Shown here: in pieces, positions 6,788-15,733 of the stretch
Numbering within the stretch: the first letter of the stretch is position 1
Layout: the number at the start of each line of letters is the position of its first letter
Assembly (NCBI GenBank): GCA_958428295.1
Contig: CAUAFL010000010.1
Span: 1 to 59,316, forward strand
Direction: 5' to 3'
Source of the DNA: an uncultured Bacillota bacterium
GTDB taxonomy: Bacteria > Bacillota_I > Bacilli_A > RF39 > UBA660
Length of the DNA stretch: 59,316 nt
Notes under the pieces: model-generated
Told to the model about the DNA's origin: nothing
What the model saw: the letters and a program-made list of their open reading frames with translations, nothing else
Databases searched by the model: none
Program-made: the position numbers and the translations under genes

Positions 6788-9661
6788 ATGAACAAAAAAA
6801 GAAAACCTGCTGTCAAGCAGAAAAAAACAACGGTAAAGACCACCACTTTAAAAAAGAAGCCAAAGATAGCTGTTATTTTTGGTGCTGTTTTCTTGGTGTT
6901 GATGATACTTAGCTATTTTCTATTAGGGCCTTTACTGACTGTTTTCTTAGGACTGGGCATTTTAATTATTGTAGGTCTAGCACGGTTACTTGATAGTGTT
7001 AGAAACAAGCCGAAGAAAAAGAAAGTGGTCAACGTTATTTTAATTACTATTTTATCTTTAGGCATCCTTTTGATGACTGGTGGCATTGCCTTTCTTGGCT
7101 ATGTAGTATCGACAGCACCAAAATTTGATGCGAAAGAACTCGATACAAAAGAACCTAGTGTCTTGTTAGATATTAACAATGAAGAATATGAAAAACTAGG
7201 GAGCCAAATGCGGGAGAAAATAACTTATGATGAGTTACCTGAAGTTTTAGTGGACGCTATTATCGCGACAGAAGATTCTCGCTTTTTTCAGCATAATGGA
7301 CTAGACGTTCCCCGATTTTTAAAAGCTTCGTTAAGCCAATTAGTAGGAAGAAGCGATGCTGGTGGAGCTTCAACTTTATCCATGCAAGTAATTAAGAATA
7401 CCTTTACTTCCAGTGAGGCTAGAGGTCTTAAAGGAATTATTCGAAAATTTCAAGATATTTATTTATCCGTATTTAAATTAGAAAAGAATTATACAAAAGA
7501 ACAGATTATTGAATTTTATGTCAATAATCATAACTTAGGGGATAATATTTATGGAGTTAGTCAAGCAGCACAAGTTTATTTTAATAAAGATGTCAAAGAT
7601 TTAAATTTAGCTGAGGCTAGCATATTAGCAGGTATGTTTAAAGCCCCTAATCTCTATAAACCAACAAACACAGAAAATATGAAAGCCATTACTAAACGAC
7701 GCAATACAGTTCTTTATTTAATGGAACGACATGGTTATATTACTAAGGAACAACAAGATGCTGCCAGTAGTATTAGTATTGAAAGCCTAGTAGACCATAA
7801 TGCTAGTGCTTCTAGTGGTACTAGTAAATATCAAGGTTATATTGATACGGTGGTAGAAGAGATTGAAAGAAAATACAATGTTAATCCTTATGTAGTACCA
7901 ATGACTATTTATACTAATTTAGATCGCAGTAAACAAGATGGGCTCGATCGGGTGATGAGCGGAGAAAATTACAATTGGATCAACGATGTGATTCAAAGTG
8001 GTGTCACTGTATTAGATAGTGAGACTGGTAAAATTTTAGCAATTGGTGCAGGACGAAATAAAACTGGAGCAAATACTTTAAATCTTGCTACTAGTGATCA
8101 AATTAAAAGACAACCTGGATCAACTGCAAAACCGCTATTTGATTATGGTCCTTTATTTGAATATAATAACGCTTCTACTTATGGCTATAATGACAATGGT
8201 TCTTATCGTTTATTTACAGATGAGCCTTATGCTTACACTAATGGTAAATCCATTAATAACTGGGATGGTAGTTTTATGGGGGCAATCACTATTCGCAAAG
8301 CTCTTTCCCTTTCACGAAATATCCCTGCTTTAAAAGCATTCCAACAAGTTGATAATAAAAAAGTCATCGAGTTTGTGCAAAATCTAGGAATTGAACCAGA
8401 AGTGGAAAATGGTAAAATTCATGAAGCCCATTCTTTAGGAGCCTTTACCGGTGTGAATTCATTACAAATGGCTGCTGCCTATGCTGCCTTCTCTAATGGT
8501 GGTTATTATAATGAACCATATGCGGTCAATAAAGTTGTCTTTAAAGATACTGGTGAAGAAAAGAAACATGAAAGTAAAAAGAAACAGGTAATGAGTGACG
8601 CTACTGCTTATATGATTACTAGTATTTTAGACGATGTTAGTATTACTGGTGGGGGAGCTATGGAAAATGTAGCTATGAAAACAGGTACTACTAACTTTGA
8701 TGAAAACACTCGTAAAAGACTAGGAATGGCCGATGATGCGATTCGTGATTCTTGGGTTATTGGTTATACCAATAAAACCGTCATTGGTATGTGGTATGGT
8801 TATAAAGAGACTACCAAAGATAGTGTAGCGCAAGGATATTATTGTCATAACCTAGCTGGTACTATTCAACGGGATAAGTTATTTACAGCCATTGCTAATC
8901 AGGTGTTTGAAAAAAATAAATCTTCTTTCCAAATGCCAAATAGTGTCGTTCGTTTACCAATTGTAGCTGGTAGTAATCCCGCCAAGTTAGCTGGTAGTGG
9001 ATATACTGGTTCTGTTGTTTACGAATTGTTTAAGAAAGGAGCAGAGCCTAGTAGTACCCAAACAGTAGATACCCTACCAGCACCAACTAATTTTAAAGCA
9101 TCTTATAATGAGAATAATAAGACAGTAAATCTTTCTTGGAATGCCGTTAGTCCTGGTAGTAGTGATAGTTCTTATGGTAGCTTTGGCTATAATGTTTATT
9201 TCAACAATACTTTATTAGGCTTTACGGATAAAACTAGTTATACCTTAACAAATCAAACAAATCCTTATGGGACTTATAAAGTAATTGCTACCTATAAGAG
9301 TTATGATGGTATTCAAAGTAGTCCTGCGACTTATGAACTTAAAAAGGTTAGTAAAACAATAAAAGTTTCCGTCCAGGTGATTAGTGGAACGTCCTTTCCT
9401 ATTGCTAATATTAAAAACTATGTAACAGTCACCGAAAACGGGACAGATGTGACTGATAAAACCAGTAATTGGGCCGTTTCTAGTATTAGTAAGAATGGCG
9501 TAAATTATCCATTGACAACCACAGTACTTACAGAAGCTGGTACTTATAGTTTGAAATATAAATTCTCTTATAATGGAGAGACGAAAGAAACACAAACCAT
9601 TACTGTAACCATCACTGAAGGTGAGACGCCTCCTGATAGTGGGGAAACAGAAACACCTTAA
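6788..9661 (+). CDS. Class A penicillin-binding protein (PBP1A type)
   Basis: A 957-aa bifunctional peptidoglycan synthase. Order: Lys-rich cytoplasmic tail (1-26), hydrophobic segments at about 27-47, 48-66 and 79-107, glycosyltransferase family 51 domain with catalytic Glu in TEDSRFF (residue 162) and GGASTLSMQ, then the transpeptidase domain with STAK (Ser445), SRN (509-511) and KTGT (631-634). The tail carries a fibronectin-III-like domain (about 755-835) and a further Ig-like stretch. Two hydrophobic segments ahead of the usual single anchor are unusual. The ATG has GGAGG upstream and follows recU directly; a terminator follows. GpsB, encoded nearby, is the likely regulator of this enzyme. 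Confidence 0.95.
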   Translation: MNKKRKPAVKQKKTTVKTTTLKKKPKIAVIFGAVFLVLMILSYFLLGPLLTVFLGLGILIIVGLARLLDSVRNKPKKKKVVNVILITILSLGILLMTGGIAFLGYVVSTAPKFDAKELDTKEPSVLLDINNEEYEKLGSQMREKITYDELPEVLVDAIIATEDSRFFQHNGLDVPRFLKASLSQLVGRSDAGGASTLSMQVIKNTFTSSEARGLKGIIRKFQDIYLSVFKLEKNYTKEQIIEFYVNNHNLGDNIYGVSQAAQVYFNKDVKDLNLAEASILAGMFKAPNLYKPTNTENMKAITKRRNTVLYLMERHGYITKEQQDAASSISIESLVDHNASASSGTSKYQGYIDTVVEEIERKYNVNPYVVPMTIYTNLDRSKQDGLDRVMSGENYNWINDVIQSGVTVLDSETGKILAIGAGRNKTGANTLNLATSDQIKRQPGSTAKPLFDYGPLFEYNNASTYGYNDNGSYRLFTDEPYAYTNGKSINNWDGSFMGAITIRKALSLSRNIPALKAFQQVDNKKVIEFVQNLGIEPEVENGKIHEAHSLGAFTGVNSLQMAAAYAAFSNGGYYNEPYAVNKVVFKDTGEEKKHESKKKQVMSDATAYMITSILDDVSITGGGAMENVAMKTGTTNFDENTRKRLGMADDAIRDSWVIGYTNKTVIGMWYGYKETTKDSVAQGYYCHNLAGTIQRDKLFTAIANQVFEKNKSSFQMPNSVVRLPIVAGSNPAKLAGSGYTGSVVYELFKKGAEPSSTQTVDTLPAPTNFKASYNENNKTVNLSWNAVSPGSSDSSYGSFGYNVYFNNTLLGFTDKTSYTLTNQTNPYGTYKVIATYKSYDGIQSSPATYELKKVSKTIKVSVQVISGTSFPIANIKNYVTVTENGTDVTDKTSNWAVSSISKNGVNYPLTTTVLTEAGTYSLKYKFSYNGETKETQTITVTITEGETPPDSGETETP

Positions 9662-9678
9662 GCTAATTGTAAGCACCT

Positions 9679-9706
9679 AAAAGATCAGTGTCTAACTGAT
9701 CTTTTT
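9679..9706 (+). terminator. Terminator of recU-PBP operon
   Basis: Perfect 11-bp stem AAAAGATCAGT/ACTGATCTTTT (9679-9689 with 9695-9705), 5-base loop, T run: strong intrinsic terminator. Confidence 0.92.
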
Positions 9707-9781
9707 TAGTAAGTGCAACTGAAAGTTGGTAGTTTTACTGTTTGGCAAATGTTATGTTAGATTACGAAGGGAGATTATCTA

Positions 9782-10696
9782 ATGAAATTTGGTGATAATT
9801 TAAAAAAATTACGAAAAATGAAAAAATTGTCCCAAGAACAACTAGCTGAAAAGGTAGGTGTTTCAAGACAAAGTGTTTCTAAGTGGGAGTGTGGAGAAAG
9901 TTATCCTGAGATGTGTCATATTTTATCCATATGTACTATTTTTCATTGCCAAATAAATGATTTAGTGCATGAAGATTTTGTGGATATTGATTTATTAGAT
10001 AAAGATATTAAAATGAAAGTAGTTAAATTTAAACAAGGGCAACAACAAAAGATGAAAGTCTTGAGTAAAACAATTGCCTTGATCGCTCATTTTGCTAATA
10101 TCATTATGCTCATCGGTCTCGTGTTAGCCATTGCTATTTTCATTATGGTGCCTATTATTAGTCATAAAGTTACCTTGGGAAAAAAAACGATCGCTTTGGC
10201 TGATCATAATTACAACTACCAGCTGGAAGATAATCATTTAATAATTACAGATCAGAAAGACAAGGTGATTTTTAATGTCTTTATAAAAAGTAGTACTAAT
10301 TTAGATGACTATCTAACGACGCATTCTCTTAACTTTCTTGCTATCAGTAGTGAGTATATTCTGATTTGCCTGATTGGAACCATGATGTTTATCTCTCTGC
10401 TCTTACGTTCTTTAGAAAAACTATTTAAGAATATTCATCATGAAAATAGCCCATTTACCTTACAGAATATACAGTTGATTAAAAATATTGCGTTTTATTT
10501 AATTATTATCATTGTCTTGCCTTTTATTACTGGTCTATTATTTGAATTTGTTACAAAGATAGATATGAATATAGAGTTGGAAATTATTAATTTAGTAGTT
10601 ATTTTGGTCATGATTAGTTTTTCCTATATTTTTGAATATGGTTATCAAATACAACTCGATTCTAATGGCAAAATGTATGGAGGAGAAAATGAATAA
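9782..10696 (+). CDS. XRE-family regulator with DUF2975-type membrane domain
   Basis: A 304-aa protein with an N-terminal XRE helix-turn-helix (residues 1-65, LSQEQLAEKVGVSRQSVSKW) followed by four hydrophobic segments (about 100-125, 195-215, 240-262, 268-285). The C-terminal part, with SPFTLQN and the final FEYGYQIQLDSNG, resembles DUF2975 membrane proteins. DNA-binding and membrane sensing are thus fused in one chain, as in several small-molecule-responsive Firmicutes regulators. GAAGGGAG lies upstream of the ATG. It overlaps the next gene by 8 bases (coupled). The inducer and targets are unknown. Confidence 0.8.
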   Translation: MKFGDNLKKLRKMKKLSQEQLAEKVGVSRQSVSKWECGESYPEMCHILSICTIFHCQINDLVHEDFVDIDLLDKDIKMKVVKFKQGQQQKMKVLSKTIALIAHFANIIMLIGLVLAIAIFIMVPIISHKVTLGKKTIALADHNYNYQLEDNHLIITDQKDKVIFNVFIKSSTNLDDYLTTHSLNFLAISSEYILICLIGTMMFISLLLRSLEKLFKNIHHENSPFTLQNIQLIKNIAFYLIIIIVLPFITGLLFEFVTKIDMNIELEIINLVVILVMISFSYIFEYGYQIQLDSNGKMYGGENE

Positions 10697-10946
10697 ACGA
10701 CAATTTATTGGTGCTTTACAAAAGAAAACTAATTTGACAGTTGAACAGTGTGTCATTGTTAATGATATTTTAGAGGATTATTTAATTTTTTTACCTCTAA
10801 ATGAACCTAACATCATTCAGGCATTCCTAAAAAAGTTGGCACTCAATCTAGAAACGGCAACTGAGGTTTATCAAATTTCTAAAGAAATTTTGGAACAAGC
10901 TCTGAAGGAAAGCTTAAAACATCCTTTTAAATCAAAGGATACATAA
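10689..10946 (+). CDS. Small 85-aa protein coupled to the XRE regulator
   Basis: An 85-aa soluble protein (MNKRQFIGALQKKTNLTVEQ...). The ATG at 10689 has GGAGGAG five bases upstream, inside the end of the XRE gene, so translation is coupled. The first 35 residues have the spacing of the N-terminal helices of HU/IHF proteins (MNKxxFIxxLxxKTxLT...), but the beta-arm DNA-binding half is missing, so it is not a working HU. It may be a regulator partner. I do not recognise a family beyond this. Confidence 0.7.
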   Translation: MNKRQFIGALQKKTNLTVEQCVIVNDILEDYLIFLPLNEPNIIQAFLKKLALNLETATEVYQISKEILEQALKESLKHPFKSKDT

Positions 10947-10949
10947 CTT

Positions 10950-10988
10950 AAAAAGCAATTAATTTCAATTTGAAATAATTGCTTTTTT
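10950..10988. terminator. Bidirectional terminator between XRE operon and nth
   Basis: Long A/T-rich stem AAAAAGCAATTA(A)TTTCA / TGAAATAATTGCTTTTT with one bulge and a 3-base loop. T runs on both strands fit the convergent genes. Confidence 0.85.
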
Positions 10989-10991
10989 ATA

Positions 10992-11630
10992 TTAGCGATT
11001 TTTCTGCTGATAAGTACAGAAACTTCTTAACTGGCAGTCAGCACAGATTGGTTTTACTGCTTTACAATAATAGCGCCCAAATAACACTAATTGTAAATGA
11101 CGCTTCCCCCACGCTGATCTAGGAAAAGCTTTCTTTAATTTTTCTTCTACTTGGCGAACATTATCTTCTTCTTTGGCTAATTTCAAACGCTTACTAAGAC
11201 GTTCTACATGTGTATCTACGGCAAAGGCGGGAATTTGATAAAATTCACTAAAAACAACATTGACGGTTTTACGACCGACACCTGGAAAAGTTTCTAAAAT
11301 CTTACGGTTTATAGGCATAATTCCCTTATAATTAGTAACAATTAAATTGGCAATTTCTTTTATATAACGGGCCTTTTTGTGATAAGAACCAATAGGGCGT
11401 AATAATGTTTCTAGTTCTTCAAGGGGCGCGTCTTTTAACTCTTCTAATGTTTTATATTTCGTAAAAAGTATAGGCGTTACTTGATTAACGCGTTTATCAG
11501 TTGATTGAGCACTTAAAACAACGGCGATTAATAGTTGATAATCTTTCTCATAAAGTAACTCACAATGAGGATCAGGAAATAAGTGATCTAAGTAATTGCC
11601 AATTAATAGCGCTTTTTCTTGTTTAATCAA
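10992..11630 (-). CDS. nth: Endonuclease III
   Basis: A 212-aa DNA glycosylase/AP lyase that removes oxidised pyrimidines. It has the helix-hairpin-helix with catalytic Lys (FPGVGRKTVNVV), the catalytic Asp in VDTHVERL, and a C-terminal 4Fe-4S cluster site C-x6-C-x2-C-x5-C (CKAVKPICADCQLRSFC). The likely start is a TTG at 11630: GAGGAGG lies about 8 bases upstream, and it overlaps the dnaD stop by 8 bases (TTGATTAA). An ATG frame begins at 11663, but those extra residues would lie inside dnaD and match nothing. dnaD-nth order is conserved with Bacillus. Confidence 0.95.
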   Translation of the reverse strand: MIKQEKALLIGNYLDHLFPDPHCELLYEKDYQLLIAVVLSAQSTDKRVNQVTPILFTKYKTLEELKDAPLEELETLLRPIGSYHKKARYIKEIANLIVTNYKGIMPINRKILETFPGVGRKTVNVVFSEFYQIPAFAVDTHVERLSKRLKLAKEEDNVRQVEEKLKKAFPRSAWGKRHLQLVLFGRYYCKAVKPICADCQLRSFCTYQQKNR

Positions 11631-12297
11631 AGTCGTTATCCTCCTCAAACCAATCATAATCAAAAACCTCTAATGGCTCTTTACTTTCTTTCTTTTGGTT
11701 ATGTAATAAATGTTTTACTTCTTCTTTCGTTTTAATCCCCTTTTTATCCCACTCATATAATATTTTATCGATATAGCGAATGCTAGAAACACCATTTAAA
11801 ATCGCTTCTTTAACAGCTTCTAAAATTAACTCTTCTTTAAAATTATTGAGCCAAGCTTTAATAAATTCTACTTCACTAGGACTTAAGGTTCGACCAAATT
11901 CACGTTCTATCCGGGTAAATATTTCGCTATTATCTATTACTTTTTCCCCATTATTTTGGGTCATTTGTTCCATTAACAAGAAGGTGTATTTATCATAGAA
12001 GTCTTTTAGACACACTTCTTCTTCCATAATATTTTTATCATTTTTATAAGCACTGACAACAAGAAGTTTTTTCTCACTCAAGCTAGCAACTAATTCCATA
12101 GCTGTTACTTGATCTATTCCTAATTCTTCCATCATTTCTTGGGGATTAAAGGGAAACTTTTCACCTTTGTCTTTTAAATACATCAAAAAAATAAATTCTA
12201 GCAAAGTCAGATGCATTTTTTTATATAATCGAAAGCAATTAAGAGGAATGACAATCGATTTTTGACGTAAAAATTCTGTTAATTTATCTTTATTCAT
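11623..12297 (-). CDS. dnaD: DNA replication initiation protein DnaD
   Basis: A 224-aa DnaD-family protein that acts with DnaA, DnaB and DnaI in loading the replicative helicase in Firmicutes. The N-terminal winged-helix part (about 1-100, including PFNPQEMMEELGID) is followed by the C-terminal DnaD domain with FGRTLSPSEVEFIKAW and the YIDKILYEW motif (YxxxIxxxW) near residues 180-188. The tail is acidic. ATG at 12297 is favoured over the ATG three bases earlier because AGGAGG is 6 bases away. It lies 18 bases after cca and overlaps nth, so cca-dnaD-nth is one transcription unit. Confidence 0.93.
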   Translation of the reverse strand: MNKDKLTEFLRQKSIVIPLNCFRLYKKMHLTLLEFIFLMYLKDKGEKFPFNPQEMMEELGIDQVTAMELVASLSEKKLLVVSAYKNDKNIMEEEVCLKDFYDKYTFLLMEQMTQNNGEKVIDNSEIFTRIEREFGRTLSPSEVEFIKAWLNNFKEELILEAVKEAILNGVSSIRYIDKILYEWDKKGIKTKEEVKHLLHNQKKESKEPLEVFDYDWFEEDNDFD

Positions 12298-12315
12298 CAT
12301 TTTCCTCCTATCGGC

Positions 12316-13416
12316 TTATCGTATCACAGAATAAAATTGGTGACAAGCATTTAATAAGGCTTGTTTCTTATTAGGTAACTGTAAGTTTAACACCTTTTTT
12401 TCTAAATATAAATAGACTTCTTTTAATATAGGACCAGGTTTTATTTGTAAACTCGCTAAAATATCAGCGGTTGTTATTTGTAATTCACTACGTTTATGAA
12501 TTGGCAACTGTTGGTAGGCTTTTGTAATATCTCTTTTAGGGATTGAGAGAAGTTCTCCTGCTACAAGACAAGGATATAAATCATAATAATATAATGTCTC
12601 ACTTGCTAAAGGGGATTGCTTTAAACAAACTCTTATGTCTTGCATTAATTTTTTTTCATTACGAGTAAATGGATAAATATCATCGACTTCTAGCAAAGTC
12701 CAAATACCAATCATTTGACTACATGGCTTTACTTTATATAGGTTCGTTAATGATAATTGTTCAGCAAGAGATAATTCTTCTATCAATGAAAGACCATCAA
12801 TGGCATTGGCACTGGCAAAAATCTTGTCTAGTTCCTCTTTTTTACGATTTATGGAAAGCCTATTTAAAAGATATTTTGATTGAATAATAGCCTCCCGTGT
12901 TTTCTCTTCTAACGTAAAATTTAACGTAGTTGCAAAACGGATGGCACGCAGGATACGTAAAACATCTTCATGAAAGCGCTCAATTGGATCGCCCACGGTT
13001 TTAAGACAGCGATCAGCCAGATCCTTTCTTCCGTTTAATGGATCAATAATTGTTCCTTCTTTATCCATACAAATCGTATTGATGGTAAAATCACGTCGTT
13101 TTAGGTCTTCCTTTAAGTTATCAATATAAGTAATTGTACTAGGACGACGGTTATCTTGGTAGTCTTGTTCTTTACGATAGGTTGTAATTTCAAAATGAAT
13201 ATTTTTATAAAGAACTGTTACTGAGCCATAGTCATCATTGGGTAAGCAGGCATTTTCAAAAATTTCCTTGATATTTTGCGGCGTTGCATTTGTTGTGATA
13301 TCTACATCATGGGAATTGATACCAAGGAGATGATCTCTTACAAAACCACCAACAATATAGGCTTTAAAGCCTGCCTCTTCTATTAATGTTAATATTTTTA
13401 AAGCTGTATCTAACAT
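12316..13416 (-). CDS. cca: CCA tRNA nucleotidyltransferase
   Basis: A 366-aa class II nucleotidyltransferase that adds or repairs the 3' CCA of tRNAs. Motif A: GGFVRDHLLG and DVDI; then the RRDFTINTI motif, the DPLNGRKDL motif, and ILRAIRFA (motif D/E region). The length is near the Bacillus enzyme (397). The ATG at 13416 has AAGGTGA six bases upstream; a GTG nine bases earlier is part of that site. First gene of the cca-dnaD-nth unit. The tRNA-Trp at 19566 has its CCA encoded, so here the enzyme may serve mainly repair for that tRNA. Confidence 0.95.
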   Translation of the reverse strand: MLDTALKILTLIEEAGFKAYIVGGFVRDHLLGINSHDVDITTNATPQNIKEIFENACLPNDDYGSVTVLYKNIHFEITTYRKEQDYQDNRRPSTITYIDNLKEDLKRRDFTINTICMDKEGTIIDPLNGRKDLADRCLKTVGDPIERFHEDVLRILRAIRFATTLNFTLEEKTREAIIQSKYLLNRLSINRKKEELDKIFASANAIDGLSLIEELSLAEQLSLTNLYKVKPCSQMIGIWTLLEVDDIYPFTRNEKKLMQDIRVCLKQSPLASETLYYYDLYPCLVAGELLSIPKRDITKAYQQLPIHKRSELQITTADILASLQIKPGPILKEVYLYLEKKVLNLQLPNKKQALLNACHQFYSVIR

Positions 13417-13456
13417 GTTATTCACCTTATTTATTATACCATAATTTTAGACAAAA

Positions 13457-13478
13457 GAAAAAAGCCTTTCGGCCTTCT
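13457..13478 (-). terminator. hup terminator
   Basis: Minus-strand AAGGCC-GAAA-GGCTTTTTT with a stable GNRA-type loop, immediately after the hup stop codon. Confidence 0.88.
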
Positions 13479-13750
13479 TAGTTTACAGATTCTTTTAGGG
13501 CAGAACCGGCTTTAAATGTCACCGCTTTTCTAGCAGCAATTTGAACCGTAGCGCCAGTCTTAGGATTACGTCCTTCACGAGCTGCTCTTTCTGAAACAGC
13601 AAATGTTCCAAATCCAACTAGTGGTACTTTATCTCCTTTAGCTAATGCTTCAGTGATGGCTTCAAAGGTAGCATCAATAGCACGTGTTGCATCTGCTTTT
13701 GTTAAACCGGCTTTTTCAGCTACTGCTTCAACTAATTCTACTTTTTTCAT
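13478..13750 (-). CDS. hup: DNA-binding protein HU
   Basis: A 90-aa HU protein, the main nucleoid protein. MKKVELVEAVAEKAGLTKADA, VPLVGFGTFAV, RNPKTG and the basic beta-arm IAARKAVTFKAG are all present. The ATG at 13750 follows AGGAGG; the extra upstream frame to 13810 covers the promoter and leader and is not coding. It has its own promoter and terminator, so it is a single-gene unit. Confidence 0.97.
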   Translation of the reverse strand: MKKVELVEAVAEKAGLTKADATRAIDATFEAITEALAKGDKVPLVGFGTFAVSERAAREGRNPKTGATVQIAARKAVTFKAGSALKESVN

Positions 13751-13801
13751 TACAGTAATACCTCCTATTGTTTTATTAAGCATATCTTGCTTACATATTA
13801 A

Positions 13802-13830
13802 GAATAGCATGAAAGATTAGTAAAAGCAAC
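13802..13830 (-). promoter_or_regulatory. hup promoter
   Basis: Minus-strand TTGCTT (13825-13830), 17 bases, TATTCT (13802-13807), 51 bases before the hup start codon. Confidence 0.7.
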
Positions 13831-13872
13831 GTTTTTTACTGTTTTTAATAGAGTTATTGCACTGATAGATCC

Positions 13873-15504
13873 TTAGTTATTCGGCACTGTTAAAATTTGA
13901 CCAATTTGTAATAAATTCGAAGTTAGATTATTTAATCGTTTAATCTCGTCAACAGTGGTGTTATAACGATTAGCGATGACCCAAAGACTATCGCCATTTT
14001 GCACCGTATAAGTTGTAGTATTATTTCCTGGGTTATTGTTTCCACCACTTGTTGATGAATTAGGGATAATTAAAACCTGACCAATCTGCAATAGATTACT
14101 AATTAAATCATTGGCATTTTTTAACTCGTCGACTGTAATATCAAAGTCTCTTGCAATCGTCCACAGACTATCGCCATTTTGCACCGTGTAAGTGATTGTG
14201 TCCTCTTCTATATCATTATCTGCAGGTGGCAAAGTTGTGTCTGAAGCCGTAGTAGGGATTACTAAAATTTGACCAATTTGTAAGATATCCGTAGTTAAGT
14301 TATTAGCTCTACGAATAGCATCGACTGTGGTATTAAAGGAACTAGCAATAGACCATAGGCTATCCCCGCTTTGTACTGTATAAGTATTATTAGTCGGCGG
14401 TGGGGTTGGTTCTGATTCATTTCCAGGAATCACTAATATCTGACCAATATTTAAAACATCACTTGTCAAACTATTAGCATTTCTTAAGTCATTGACACTA
14501 ACACCATAACGATTGGCAATACTCCACAAACTATCGCCACTTTGAACTATATAAGTTGTTTGACCAGTATTATTATTATTGTTATCGTTATTATTCTCCG
14601 TTGTTGGAATTCTTAATTGTTGTCCAATTTGAAGCGTATCACTTGTCAAGTTATTAGCCTTTCTCAAATCATTGACACTAACACCATATCTTGACGCAAT
14701 ACTCCATAGGCTATCACCACTTTTGACTGTATAAATGGTAGGATTATTTCCTGTGTTATCATTGCCACCACTAGTTGGTAGTTTTAGTGTTTGACCAACT
14801 TGTAAGGTATTACTTGACAAATTATTAATTCGTTTTAGCTCGTCAACGGTTGTTCCAAACCGGTTCGCAATACTCCACAAACTATCCCCATTTTGCACTG
14901 TATAGTACCCTTCTGTCGTGCCACCAGGACCAGTATAGTTTACCCCTGCATAATTCGCAATAGCTCGAACGGCAGCTTCAACGTAATTTAGTAAATCATT
15001 TTGTAGTCTTACTTGGTCATTAGGATTATCAATAAAACCGTACTCTAGCAAAATTGATTGCATCGGATCGGTATCACGGATAATAAAGTAATAATCTTTT
15101 AGTGGATTCTCAGGTAATCGTCGTTGATAATAACGACGCATTACTTGTCCTTCTTGACCAATATTTTCTAAAATATTTCGAGCTAAGGTAGAATTGTTTC
15201 TTAAGGCATAAATTACCTCTGCACCTTCGCCTCCACCAGAGTTAATATGATTTGATATTAAAATCGCATTAGGACTGCCACCAAATGCTTCATTGGCTCT
15301 TCTTATTCGTTCCTCTCTATCAAGACTTTCATCACTATCTCTAATAATAACAGCTGGTATTCCTAATTCTCTTAATCTCTGATACATATATTGTGCAGCC
15401 TGCAAATTAAAGTTTTTTTCTTGTAAGTTACCACTTACAGCACCAGGATCAGAACCTCCGTGACCAGCGTCAACTACTACCCCAGTAATTGCGCGTTCAT
15501 TCAT
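13873..15504 (-). CDS. N-acetylmuramoyl-L-alanine amidase with six LysM repeats, no signal peptide
   Basis: A 543-aa zinc amidase (Amidase_3) that cuts the bond between muramic acid and the stem peptide. The catalytic domain spans residues 1-190 with zinc ligands His15 (DAGHGG), Glu29, His86 (SNHINSGG) and catalytic Glu154 (LLEYGF). Six LysM glycan-binding modules follow (each begins YTVQxGDSLWxIA), joined by Asn/Thr/Gly-rich linkers. There is no signal peptide or membrane helix: the catalytic domain starts within five residues of the ATG at 15504 (GAGGTG six bases upstream). This suggests release by the mother cell or lysis rather than Sec export, as for some spore-cortex or coat enzymes. 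The SleB/CwlJ-like gene at 18540 is also signal-less. Confidence 0.93.
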   Translation of the reverse strand: MNERAITGVVVDAGHGGSDPGAVSGNLQEKNFNLQAAQYMYQRLRELGIPAVIIRDSDESLDREERIRRANEAFGGSPNAILISNHINSGGGEGAEVIYALRNNSTLARNILENIGQEGQVMRRYYQRRLPENPLKDYYFIIRDTDPMQSILLEYGFIDNPNDQVRLQNDLLNYVEAAVRAIANYAGVNYTGPGGTTEGYYTVQNGDSLWSIANRFGTTVDELKRINNLSSNTLQVGQTLKLPTSGGNDNTGNNPTIYTVKSGDSLWSIASRYGVSVNDLRKANNLTSDTLQIGQQLRIPTTENNNDNNNNNTGQTTYIVQSGDSLWSIANRYGVSVNDLRNANSLTSDVLNIGQILVIPGNESEPTPPPTNNTYTVQSGDSLWSIASSFNTTVDAIRRANNLTTDILQIGQILVIPTTASDTTLPPADNDIEEDTITYTVQNGDSLWTIARDFDITVDELKNANDLISNLLQIGQVLIIPNSSTSGGNNNPGNNTTTYTVQNGDSLWVIANRYNTTVDEIKRLNNLTSNLLQIGQILTVPNN

Positions 15505-15705
15505 ATATTTCACCTCAATATAGGATATGTAATAATAGGCAAAACGTCACCTTTTCTTTGATGAATTTAGGCTATTATTATATTTTGATAATAAAATCTC
15601 TAAACTATGTGATGAATCGTTGGGGGTACTCATATTTCTTTAGAGACTGTTTCTAAATCTTCAAGTTGTTGTTGGTGTGCTACGGTTAGTAATATCTTTT
15701 TTATA

Positions 15706-15733
15706 AAAAAGAAACGAATAATTTCATCGTCTC
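15706..15733 (-). terminator. pta terminator
   Basis: Minus-strand GAGACGA, 8-base loop, TTCGTTTC, then a run of T, starting at the pta stop codon. The rest of the 15514-15705 gap shows no gene I can support. Confidence 0.7.

Noticed and set aside
9245..9676. 143-codon minus-strand frame opposite the PBP tail
   Set aside because: It is antisense to Ser/Thr-rich coding DNA, has no ribosome binding site, and has no sensible domain pattern.
13873..14940. Regular repeated DNA pattern that could suggest a repeat array
   Set aside because: The period is about 200 bases and corresponds to LysM coding modules with variable linkers; there are no short identical repeats with unique spacers, so it is not a CRISPR array.
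15547..15633. 28-codon minus-strand frame (MSTPNDSSHS...) between pta and the amidase
   Set aside because: No good ribosome binding site and no recognisable family; probably a chance frame or tail of a lost gene.
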